Origin: Prevotella sp.
Lineage (GTDB): Bacteria; Bacteroidota; Bacteroidia; Bacteroidales; Bacteroidaceae
DNA: 52,501 nt
Assembly (NCBI GenBank): GCA_022511065.1
Contig: JAFLSG010000011.1
Coordinates: 1-52,501, forward strand
Direction of reading: 5' to 3'
Within the stretch, counting starts at the first letter, position 1; every line of letters begins with the position of its first letter. Below the pieces are notes generated by a model. That model saw only the letters and a list, made by a program, of their open reading frames with translations. It ran no database searches and was not told the DNA's origin. The position numbers were made by a program, and so were the translations under genes. Shown here in pieces: positions 27,421 to 35,216 of this stretch.

Positions 27421-28938
27421 ATGAAACTCAAATATTTTTTCCCGTCACTGATAGCAGCCGTTGCCATGCTGGTAAGCTGCTCGGATGATAACGACCCGAC
27501 GTATCTTGACCAAATCCGCGTGTCATCGTCTTACGTGTCTATCGACATGAACGGAGGCAGCACCTCCATCGACGTAGATGCAAAGTCAAGTTGGAGCATC
27601 AACACGGACGAGATTCCCGAGTGGCTCACCGTGTCTCCCGCTTCCGGTTCTGCCGGCAGCAGCACGATTACCTTCTCCGCCGCAAGCACGCTCGACGGCC
27701 GTACCGCAGAGTTGCACATCACTTGTGACGGCAGAACACAGAACATCAACGTGATTCAAGGTCTTGCAACGGTTTCTCCCGCTACATGCGCAGAGGTAAT
27801 CGCAGGTCCTGACAGCAAGCAATACCGCGTGACGGGTACCGTAACCCGCATCGCCAACACCACCTACGGTAACTTCTACATGAATGATGGTACTGGCGAG
27901 ATCTACATTTACGGTACGGTAAACGCAAGCGGCAGCTACGCTTGGGCTTCGTTCGGCATCGACGTGGGTGATGAAGTGACCGTTGAAGGTCCGAAGACCA
28001 CCTACAACGGAACGGTTGAATTGGTAGATGCGACCTTCATCAGCGTGAACAAATCACTGATTAAGGTTGAGGGTGTGGATGTCGAGAACAGCCAGTTGCC
28101 CCTCGAAGGCGGTGACTTTACCGTAAGCCTGACCTGCAAGACGAGCAACGGTGTATCCGTAGAGATTCCCGAGGACGCACAGAATTGGCTCTCCATCGTG
28201 GCCATCAACGGCGGTGCCGAGCCTACCGTGAAGTTCCACGCAGCAGCCAACAACGGCGGCGACCGTGAGACGACCATCGTGTTCAACACCACCGACGGCA
28301 AGAAGAACTACTCTGCCGAGACGACCATCTCGCAGAAGGGTGCCATCATCGAGGTGAGCATTGCAGACTTCCTCGCTGCCGAGGTAGGTAACACAATCTA
28401 TCGCATCTCTGGTATTATCACGCAGGTGGCAAATGCTGACTACGGTAATGTTTACATCAAGGACTACTCCGGCGAGACTTATGTATATGGCATCGGCGCT
28501 AAGGGCGACTTTGCAGCACTCGGTCTGAAGGAGGGCGACGTTGTGACTCTCATTGGTAAGCGTGGTGAATACAAGGGCGATCCGCAGATGACGGAGGCAG
28601 CAGCCGAGAAGTTCTACCCCGTAACGGAGGTTAGCATCGAGGAGTTCCTCACCAAGGAAGACAACCCGAGCGTATATTATCGCGTGAGCGGTACATTGAC
28701 GGAGGTTGCAAACGCAACTTACGGAAACCTCTATCTCTCCGATGGTGCTAACTCGCTCTACGTATATGGCTGCTATCCCGGATGGGGTGCAACGGGCGAT
28801 GCCCGCAAGGATTGCCTTGCCACCAACGGCATTGAGGTAGGTGATGTTCTGACCGTAGTAGGTCCGAAGAGCACGTACAACGGTGTTCCGCAGGTGAACG
28901 GCGGTATCTACTTCTCGCACGAGAAGGTTACCAAGTAA
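27421..28938 (+). CDS. Surface lipoprotein with two BACON and three OB-fold-like domains
   Basis: Lipoprotein of 505 residues with a lipobox LVSC (Cys20) followed by acidic residues, as in surface-exported Bacteroidetes lipoproteins. It reads as five modules: BACON (about 33-112, SWSINTDEIPEWLTVSPASG), OB-fold-like (about 115-205, YRVTGTVTRIANTTYGNFYM), a second BACON (about 213-305), and two more OB-fold-like units (about 310-390 and 395-503). The three OB units share VxGxxTxVANAxYGNxYxxD. BACON domains usually bind glycans or mucin; the OB units may bind a ligand or protein. It lies 21 nt after the TonB receptor gene and is followed by a terminator. Confidence 0.85.
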   Translation: MKLKYFFPSLIAAVAMLVSCSDDNDPTYLDQIRVSSSYVSIDMNGGSTSIDVDAKSSWSINTDEIPEWLTVSPASGSAGSSTITFSAASTLDGRTAELHITCDGRTQNINVIQGLATVSPATCAEVIAGPDSKQYRVTGTVTRIANTTYGNFYMNDGTGEIYIYGTVNASGSYAWASFGIDVGDEVTVEGPKTTYNGTVELVDATFISVNKSLIKVEGVDVENSQLPLEGGDFTVSLTCKTSNGVSVEIPEDAQNWLSIVAINGGAEPTVKFHAAANNGGDRETTIVFNTTDGKKNYSAETTISQKGAIIEVSIADFLAAEVGNTIYRISGIITQVANADYGNVYIKDYSGETYVYGIGAKGDFAALGLKEGDVVTLIGKRGEYKGDPQMTEAAAEKFYPVTEVSIEEFLTKEDNPSVYYRVSGTLTEVANATYGNLYLSDGANSLYVYGCYPGWGATGDARKDCLATNGIEVGDVLTVVGPKSTYNGVPQVNGGIYFSHEKVTK

Positions 28939-29000
28939 GTCTTCGCCACGTTAGAACAGCGTAAGGTTTAGTTTAGAATAGCATTACAATCACAAATAGG

Positions 29001-29040
29001 AAAGCGGGTGCGCCAATGTTTAGGCGCACCCGCTTTTTGT
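29001..29040 (+). terminator. Rho-independent terminator after the receptor-lipoprotein operon
   Basis: AAAGCGGGTGCGCC (29001-29014) is perfectly inverted at 29023-29036 around an 8-nt loop and is followed by T residues. Confidence 0.9.
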
Positions 29041-29171
29041 ATATCAGCATCAGCAGCATTTGTTTCAAACCGTCCCAAGATTTGTCCGAACTGTTGGGAC
29101 AACTTTTGGGACTAATTATCTTAATCAGTGTTAATCTTTGGAAGATGTGTGCGTATGTGTCAGTTATTTCG

Positions 29172-29179
29172 TAACTTTG
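29172..29179 (+). promoter_or_regulatory. -7 box for glyQS
   Basis: TAACTTTG matches TAnnTTTG and lies 30 nt before the glyQS ATG. Confidence 0.65.
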
Positions 29180-29209
29180 CAGTCAAATTTGCAAATTTAA
29201 CAAGACTTT

Positions 29210-30751
29210 ATGGCACAAGAAGATGTATTTAAGAAAATCGTGAGCCACTGCAAGGAATACGGTTTCGTGTTCCCATCCAGTGACATCTACGACGGATTGG
29301 GCGCCGTGTATGACTACGGTCAGATGGGCGTGGAGCTGAAGAACAACATCAAGGAATACTGGTGGAAGTCGATGGTACTGCTGCACGAGAACATCGTGGG
29401 CATCGACTCGGCCATTTTCATGCATCCGACGATATGGAAGGCATCGGGACACGTGGATGCCTTCAACGACCCCTTGATTGACAACCGCGACTCGAAGAAA
29501 CGCTATCGCGCCGACGTACTGATAGAGGAGCAGATGGCGAAATACGACGAGAAGATCAATAAGGAGGTGGAGAAGGCACGCAAGCGCTTCGGCGAGAGCT
29601 TCGACGAGGCCAAATATTTAGAGACTTCGCCCCGCGTGGCAGAGGTGAAGGCAAAGCGCGACGCACTGCATGCCCGCTATGCGGAGGCAATGCAGGGACC
29701 GGATCTCGAAGCCTTGAAGCAGATTATCCTTGACGAAGAAATCGTGGATCCCATCAGCGGCACGAAGAACTGGACGGATGTACGCCAGTTTAACCTGATG
29801 TTTTCCACCGAGATGGGTGCTTCGGCAGATGCCTCGATGAAGGTATATCTGCGCCCAGAAACGGCACAGGGTATCTTCGTGAACTACCTGAACGTGCAGA
29901 AGACGGGCCGCATGAAGTTGCCTTTCGGTATCGCACAGATTGGTAAGGCGTTCCGCAACGAGATTGTGGCGCGTCAGTTCATTTTCCGCATGCGCGAGTT
30001 CGAGCAGATGGAGATGCAGTTCTTCGTACAGCCGGGCACAGAGTTAGAGTGGTTCCCGAAGTGGAAGCAGACGCGCATGGCATGGCATCAGGCGCTCGGT
30101 TTCGGTGCGGAGAACTACCGTTTCCACGACCATGACAAGTTAGCCCACTACGCCAACGCCGCCACGGACATCGAATTCAAGATGCCGTTTGGCTTCAAGG
30201 AGGTGGAAGGCATACACAGCCGCACGAACTTTGACCTCTCGCAGCATGAGAAGTACAGCGGAAAGTCCATCAAATACTTCGACCCGCAGACCAACGAGAG
30301 CTACGTGCCCTATGTGATTGAGACCTCTATCGGTGTGGATCGTATGTTCCTCTCCATCATGTGCCACTCTTTCGAGGAGGAGAAGTTGGAGAACGGAGAG
30401 ACCCGCGCGGTGCTGAAACTGCCCGCAGCCCTCGCTCCCGTGAAGCTGGCTGTGCTGCCGCTCGTGCGCAAGGACGGTCTGCCCGAGAAGGCAAGGGAAA
30501 TCATCAACGACCTGAAATTCCACTTCAACTGCCAGTACGACGAGAAGGATTCCATCGGCAAGCGCTATCGCCGTCAGGACGCCATCGGTACGCCGTACTG
30601 CGTAACCATCGACCATGAGTCGCTGACGGACGGCAAGGTGACGCTCCGTTTCCGCGACACGATGGAACAGGAGCGCGTGAACATCGCCGACCTTGCATCC
30701 ATCATCGAGGACAAGGTAAGCATCGCATCGTTGTTGAAGAAACTGCAATAG
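29210..30751 (+). CDS. glyQS: Glycyl-tRNA synthetase, single-chain class II form
   Basis: Charges tRNA-Gly. The 513-residue dimeric class II type is like that of Bacteroidetes, archaea and eukaryotes, not the alpha2beta2 form. Motif 1/2 regions are visible as FKKIVSHCKEYGFVFPSSDI at the N-terminus, LRPETAQGIFVNY (about 222-234) and PFGIAQIGKAFRNEI with RMREFEQMEMQFFV (about 243-275). Motif 3 is IETSIGVDRMFLSIM (near 370-384). The C-terminal anticodon-binding domain runs from about 400 with VKLAVLPLVRKDGLPEKA. The stop is directly followed by the ATG of an FKBP gene. Confidence 0.96.
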   Translation: MAQEDVFKKIVSHCKEYGFVFPSSDIYDGLGAVYDYGQMGVELKNNIKEYWWKSMVLLHENIVGIDSAIFMHPTIWKASGHVDAFNDPLIDNRDSKKRYRADVLIEEQMAKYDEKINKEVEKARKRFGESFDEAKYLETSPRVAEVKAKRDALHARYAEAMQGPDLEALKQIILDEEIVDPISGTKNWTDVRQFNLMFSTEMGASADASMKVYLRPETAQGIFVNYLNVQKTGRMKLPFGIAQIGKAFRNEIVARQFIFRMREFEQMEMQFFVQPGTELEWFPKWKQTRMAWHQALGFGAENYRFHDHDKLAHYANAATDIEFKMPFGFKEVEGIHSRTNFDLSQHEKYSGKSIKYFDPQTNESYVPYVIETSIGVDRMFLSIMCHSFEEEKLENGETRAVLKLPAALAPVKLAVLPLVRKDGLPEKAREIINDLKFHFNCQYDEKDSIGKRYRRQDAIGTPYCVTIDHESLTDGKVTLRFRDTMEQERVNIADLASIIEDKVSIASLLKKLQ

Positions 30752-31351
30752 ATGAAGAAACTATATTATATCATGCTCATGATGGTACTGCTGCCGATGG
30801 CGGGAGCGGTATCATCGTGCAGCGAGACCGACGAGATTGAAGGCGAGTGGGACAACTGGCAGAAGAAGAACGACGACATGACTGCCCAATGGGCGGCTAA
30901 CAGCGCCTTCACAAAGATTCTCACTTACTCGAAAGACTTCGAGACTGCCAAGAGCGATGCCGACTTCATCTACGTGGAGAAGATTGAGAGCGGTAGCGGA
31001 ACGACCTGTCCGCTCTACACCGACACGGTGCGCGTGGCTTACCGCACCCGCCTGATTCCGACGGCTACCTACGCCGAGGGATTGGTGGTGGACCAGAGTT
31101 TCACCGGTAATTTCAGTTGGCAGACAGCTAACTTCATCGACGGAGCCAACTGGATAGACGGATTCGCCACGGCGGTGCAGAACATGCACGTGGGTGACTA
31201 TTGGCGGGTCTATATCCCCTATCCCCTCGCCTACGGTGCTTCTTCCGACTCCAACCGCCCTGCTTACAGCAACATGGTGTTCGAGATCGCACTATTGGAC
31301 TTCTGGCATCCAGGCGAGACGCGACCTCCCTTCAAGGCGCGGCAGCGGTAA
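30752..31351 (+). CDS. FKBP-type peptidyl-prolyl isomerase lipoprotein
   Basis: Probable periplasmic or surface-exposed proline isomerase. The 199-residue protein has a lipoprotein signal with Cys23 in AVSSC. An acidic helical spacer follows (EIEGEWDNWQKKNDDMTAQW). The FKBP domain (about 95-190) has VRVAYRTRLI, VDQSFTGNFSWQTANFID, WIDGFATAVQNMHVGDYWRVYI with the PYPLAYG loop, and the final strand NMVFEIALLDF. The ATG follows the glyQS stop with no gap, which implies coupled translation. It may help fold surface proteins. It ends 14 nt from the convergent transporter gene. Confidence 0.85.
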   Translation: MKKLYYIMLMMVLLPMAGAVSSCSETDEIEGEWDNWQKKNDDMTAQWAANSAFTKILTYSKDFETAKSDADFIYVEKIESGSGTTCPLYTDTVRVAYRTRLIPTATYAEGLVVDQSFTGNFSWQTANFIDGANWIDGFATAVQNMHVGDYWRVYIPYPLAYGASSDSNRPAYSNMVFEIALLDFWHPGETRPPFKARQR

Positions 31352-31364
31352 TCTCCGCCTCGAT

Positions 31365-32273
31365 TCACTTTTCTAAATCCCGGCGGCTGCGTGACTTCGT
31401 GACGAGCCACACGCCGGAAAACACAAGGAGCACGGCAACCGCCTGGCTCCATTTTAATATCCCGATGCCTGTAAGGATGGAGACGGTGACGGAAACGAGC
31501 GGCTGCACATAGTTGTAGATGCTCACCACGGTGGGGCGCAGCGTCTTTTGTCCAATCATCGAAAGGATGTAAGCCACGAAGGTGCCGAACACCACAACGT
31601 ATGCAGCCTCCCACCAAGTCCTTGCGGGAACATTCGGAAAGTCGATGGCAAGGACGTGCGGGGTGGAGAACGGGAGAATCAATACCGTAGCCCAAAGGAA
31701 CATCCACTTATTGACAGTAAAGACCGAATAGCGGCGAATAAGTTTCTGAAACAGGGAGAGATAAAGGGCAAAGGAGAACTGTGCGGCAAGGCAGAGCAAG
31801 TCGCCACGGATGTCACCCACCTTGTCACTCGTATGAGCCGCACTCGTGAGAATCAACATCAAGGCTCCGCTGCACCCGAGCAGCACACCCATCACCTTCT
31901 TACTCGTAATCGGTTCCTTGAGTATCAAGGCTGCCAACAGCATCGCAAAGATAGGCATCGACGTGGTGACGATGCTCGCATTGATGGGTGAGGTGATGCC
32001 AAGTCCGATGGTATAGCAGCACTGATTGCAGACTAACCCGAACACGGCAGCCCCGATGAAAAGCAGGATATCCTTCACGGGAACGTGCTCCCTGGGTACA
32101 AAGAAAGACACCAACCAAAAGAGAATAGCGCCCCCAAGCACACGGAACGACACCATATCGATGCCGTCGATGCCGTGAGTCATCGCGTCCTTGCCAAGCG
32201 GTGCCATCAATCCCCAGCAGGCGCAGGCAAGAAACATCGCCACATGGGCGGTAAGCGGTCTATTATGCTCCAT
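31365..32273 (-). CDS. EamA/DMT-family membrane transporter
   Basis: Inner-membrane exporter of the drug/metabolite superfamily. The 302-residue protein has ten predicted hydrophobic helices in two EamA repeats (about 8-140 and 155-290). CWGLMAPLGKDAM opens the first repeat and a PLVSVTVSILTGIGILKW segment lies in the last part. Substrates in this family are often amino acids or metabolites; none is indicated here. It has its own promoter, divergent from the AAA ATPase gene. Confidence 0.85.
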   Translation of the reverse strand: MEHNRPLTAHVAMFLACACWGLMAPLGKDAMTHGIDGIDMVSFRVLGGAILFWLVSFFVPREHVPVKDILLFIGAAVFGLVCNQCCYTIGLGITSPINASIVTTSMPIFAMLLAALILKEPITSKKVMGVLLGCSGALMLILTSAAHTSDKVGDIRGDLLCLAAQFSFALYLSLFQKLIRRYSVFTVNKWMFLWATVLILPFSTPHVLAIDFPNVPARTWWEAAYVVVFGTFVAYILSMIGQKTLRPTVVSIYNYVQPLVSVTVSILTGIGILKWSQAVAVLLVFSGVWLVTKSRSRRDLEK

Positions 32274-32300
32274 TCTTTGCTAATTCTTCGATATTTGATG

Positions 32301-32308
32301 CAAAAGTA
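32301..32308 (-). promoter_or_regulatory. -7 box for the DMT transporter
   Basis: TACTTTTG on the minus strand, 27 nt before the ATG at 32273. Confidence 0.6.
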
Positions 32309-32352
32309 CAAAGAAATTTACAATCCGCTATCTGCAATTCATAATTATTTCG

Positions 32353-32360
32353 TATATTTG
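32353..32360 (+). promoter_or_regulatory. -7 box for the AAA/DUF4435 pair
   Basis: TATATTTG matches TAnnTTTG and lies 20 nt before the ATPase ATG at 32381. Confidence 0.65.
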
Positions 32361-32380
32361 CCAAAACAAATCAGAGAACT

Positions 32381-33187
32381 ATGCAAAAGTACGCGGACTA
32401 CATCAAGCGAATCGAAATCGACTCGCTCTGGAGCGGGAAGAAACACATCCTTTGGGAACTGAATCCTCGGGTGAATATCCTGAGCGGCATCAACGGTGTG
32501 GGCAAGTCCACCATATTAAATAAGGTGGTGAAAGGCCTGACGGCGGGCGGCGAGTTTCAGAGCCATCTACTGAAAGGGGTGCGATTGGAGGTGGAACCCG
32601 GGGATGCGAAGTGGATACGGTACGATGTAATCCGCTCGCTCGACTCGCCTGTGCTCGACTCTGAGACAATGGCACACGTGGATACACGCATCTCCTCGGC
32701 GCTCGACTTTCAGCTCTATCACCTGCAACGCAAATACCTCGACTATCAGGTGAACATCGGAAACCGCATCATCTCTGAACTGCAGGCGGGCAATACGGAT
32801 GCGGCGCAACGGCTGTCGGAAAAGAAAAGGAGGTTTCAGGATATCATCGACGAGTTGTTTGCCGAGACGGGCAAGAAGATAGTGCGCACGGAAAACGAGA
32901 TACGCTTCTCACAAATCGGCGAGACACTCGTGCCTTACCAACTGTCGAGCGGCGAGAAGCAGATGCTTGCCATCTTGCTGACGGTGCTTGTGGAAGATGA
33001 TTTGCCACACGTGCTGTTCATGGATGAGCCAGAGGTTTCGCTGCACATCGAATGGCAGAAACGGCTGATAGACCTCTGCGTGGAACTGAATCCAAACGTG
33101 CAAATCATCCTGACTACCCACTCACCCGCCGTTATCATGAACGGATGGACGGACGCTGTGACGGAGGTAAGCGACATCACGCTATAG
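32381..33187 (+). CDS. AAA (ABC/SMC-like) ATPase, partner of a DUF4435 protein
   Basis: Cytosolic ATPase of 268 residues with the ABC/SMC head in order: Walker A GINGVGKS (36-43, Lys42), signature LSSGEKQ (188-194), Walker B VLFMDEPE (211-218, Asp215 and Glu216) and switch His247 in LTTHSP. Between Walker A and the signature is a helical, charge-rich insert (about 105-170), shorter than the long coiled coil of typical OLD or AriA proteins. A DUF4435 gene follows by 37 nt in the same direction. The pairing resembles the AriA/AriB proteins of PARIS phage defence, where the ATPase holds an inactive nuclease. A role in defence is inference; the protein could also act in DNA repair. Confidence 0.8.
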   Translation: MQKYADYIKRIEIDSLWSGKKHILWELNPRVNILSGINGVGKSTILNKVVKGLTAGGEFQSHLLKGVRLEVEPGDAKWIRYDVIRSLDSPVLDSETMAHVDTRISSALDFQLYHLQRKYLDYQVNIGNRIISELQAGNTDAAQRLSEKKRRFQDIIDELFAETGKKIVRTENEIRFSQIGETLVPYQLSSGEKQMLAILLTVLVEDDLPHVLFMDEPEVSLHIEWQKRLIDLCVELNPNVQIILTTHSPAVIMNGWTDAVTEVSDITL

Positions 33188-33224
33188 GAACAGACTGCCT
33201 ACACACCACGACAACCACCCGAAT

Positions 33225-34226
33225 ATGGCAAACCGACTGAAAGACAACATCAACAGCAAGTATTTCGAGGCGGCGAATGCCCTGACCTCGAAACGGGCGA
33301 GGCGCAGGATTGTAGCCTACGTGGAGAGCTATGATGATATCTATTTCTGGCGGACGGTGCTCAGCGAGTTTGAGAACGACAAGCGGTATTTCGAGGTGAT
33401 GCTGCCCTCAAAGGTAAATCTGACGCGCGGCAAGAAGTCGGTGCTGATGAACTTCTTGGAGGGTGAGCCGTTGGGAAAGGACATGATTGCCTGTGTCGAT
33501 GCCGACTACGACTATCTGGTACAGGGATGCACGGCGCAATCGGAACGAATACTGAATAGCCCCTACGTGTTCCACACCTATGTCTATGCGATAGAGAATT
33601 ACCAGTGCTACGCCCCATCGCTGCACAACGTATGCGTGTCCGTGACGCTCAATGACCACCGCATCTTCGACTTCCGCGACTTCTTCAAGCAGTTCTCGGA
33701 GGCATTGTTCCCGCTGTTCGTGTGGTCTATCATGATGTACCGCAACGGGAATTACCCGAAATTTACCATCTCCGACTTCAACCGCATAGCCGACCCGGGC
33801 GGCTTCTGCGTGCAGAATCCAGCGCCCGCCATAGCCAACGTAAAGCGGAAAGTGCGCACGAAAGTCATGGAACTGCAACGCCATTACCCCAACGCCAAGG
33901 AGGAATATCTGCACACGAAGGAGTGTATCAAGGGGTTGGGCGTGACACCGCAGACCACCTATTTATATATACAGGGGCATCATCTGTTCGACGGGGTGGT
34001 GTCACCGATACTGTCGAAAGTGTGCAACCTGCTCAGACAGGAGCGGCAGAACGAGATTCACCACGCTGCGGCACACAAGACACAAAAGCGCAACGAGATG
34101 ACTTGCTATGAAAATTCGCTGCAAGACATCAAGGTGATGCTCAAGAAAAACAACGGCTATATGGTCTGTGAACAGTTCCGGCGCTTACAGGAGGATGTGC
34201 GGAAGTATCTGGAAGGTCAGACGTAA
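33225..34226 (+). CDS. DUF4435 (Toprim-like) protein
   Basis: Protein of 333 residues. The N-terminal part fits a Toprim-like nuclease fold: the acidic AYVESYDDIYFW (Glu34, Asp37, Asp38), the GKKSVL lysine loop (70-75) and CVDADYDYL (Asp92, Asp94). This Glu plus DxD arrangement is where Toprim enzymes bind metal. The rest is helical and ends in basic segments that could bind nucleic acid. DUF4435 proteins paired with AAA ATPases occur in PARIS (AriB) anti-phage systems. The last 10 nt overlap manA on the other strand, and no mobile gene is next to it. The nuclease activity is predicted, not shown. Confidence 0.8.
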   Translation: MANRLKDNINSKYFEAANALTSKRARRRIVAYVESYDDIYFWRTVLSEFENDKRYFEVMLPSKVNLTRGKKSVLMNFLEGEPLGKDMIACVDADYDYLVQGCTAQSERILNSPYVFHTYVYAIENYQCYAPSLHNVCVSVTLNDHRIFDFRDFFKQFSEALFPLFVWSIMMYRNGNYPKFTISDFNRIADPGGFCVQNPAPAIANVKRKVRTKVMELQRHYPNAKEEYLHTKECIKGLGVTPQTTYLYIQGHHLFDGVVSPILSKVCNLLRQERQNEIHHAAAHKTQKRNEMTCYENSLQDIKVMLKKNNGYMVCEQFRRLQEDVRKYLEGQT

Positions 34227-35176
34227 GTCTCCAAAAACCTCACCTCGCCCTCCACTTTCACTTCTTCCGTGGTGGCGGGCAGCAATATCGTGTCGCCCAT
34301 CTGAAAGTCCATCGTCTCGCCGTTGGCTGTGATTTTCCCCTCGCCTTTCACGGCAATCAGAATGACAAACGAGTCAAGTTCAGAGTAATCAAGCGTCATC
34401 GGCTCGTCCAAATCATAGACGGCTGTCGTGAAATAAGGGCATTCCGCCACCTGCACACCTTCATTCTTCGGCAAGTCATAGTCTGTCCGATAGTCTGAAA
34501 GCACCGTATAGTCAATACTCTCGGCAGCCTCTTTCGTGTGAAGTTCGCGATAATTGCCATCCTTGTCCTTGCGCTTGAAGTCATAGATGCGATAGGTGAC
34601 ATCCGAGGTCTGCTGAATCTCTGCCACAAAGCAACCCGCCCCAATCGCATGGATGCGACCGGCAGGGATGAAGAACACATCGCCCTCACGCACCTCATAG
34701 CGCGCCAAGGCATCGGTAATCGTGTCGTCCTCCACCATCTCCTTGTATTGCTCGGGAGTTATCTGTTGCTTCAGTCCGTTATACAACTGTGCGCCGGGTG
34801 CAGGTTTCAAGGCATACCACATCTCCGTCTTCCCGCAGGGTTTGCCCTGCCGATGGGCTGTCTCGTCATTGGGATGCACTTGGATGGACAAGTCACGCCG
34901 GGCATCAATGAACTTGATAAGCAAGGGGAAGGAATCTCCAAAGCGCTGATAGTTGTCCTTGCCCACTAACTTTCCTTTCAACTCGCGCACCAATGAATTG
35001 AGCGTTCTGCCCCGATACTCCCCATTGGCGACTACGGTCTCATTGCCTTCCACGCCAGAAATTTCCCAACTCTCGCCCACATTCTCCAATGCCTCATCCA
35101 AGCGCTTGAAGGGGGCAATCCTGTCACCGCCCCAAAGCGTCTGCTTCAATAGAGGCTCAAACTTCATCATAGTCAT
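34217..35176 (-). CDS. manA: Class I mannose-6-phosphate isomerase
   Basis: Zinc enzyme that interconverts mannose-6-phosphate and fructose-6-phosphate and feeds GDP-mannose synthesis. Zinc ligands are visible: His101 in QVHPND, Glu118 in KTEMWY and His176 in GRIHAIG. The catalytic-site LNSLV and the jelly-roll halves are intact. The start is uncertain: ATG at 35176 (MTMMKFEPLL) was taken, but the two later ATGs at 35170 and 35167 are near, and an upstream TTG is also in frame. It lies 34 nt after trkH and may share its transcript. Its end overlaps the DUF4435 gene by 10 nt, tail to tail. Confidence 0.9.
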   Translation of the reverse strand: MTMMKFEPLLKQTLWGGDRIAPFKRLDEALENVGESWEISGVEGNETVVANGEYRGRTLNSLVRELKGKLVGKDNYQRFGDSFPLLIKFIDARRDLSIQVHPNDETAHRQGKPCGKTEMWYALKPAPGAQLYNGLKQQITPEQYKEMVEDDTITDALARYEVREGDVFFIPAGRIHAIGAGCFVAEIQQTSDVTYRIYDFKRKDKDGNYRELHTKEAAESIDYTVLSDYRTDYDLPKNEGVQVAECPYFTTAVYDLDEPMTLDYSELDSFVILIAVKGEGKITANGETMDFQMGDTILLPATTEEVKVEGEVRFLETYV

Positions 35177-35216
35177 CTGCAAACAATCTGTACCTTATAA
35201 AGTCTATATGCTAATA

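Noticed and set aside
24109..28938. Polysaccharide utilization locus (SusC/SusD pair)
   Set aside because: The receptor is Oar-like and its partner has BACON/OB modules. No SusD, glycoside hydrolase or hybrid two-component regulator is next to it.
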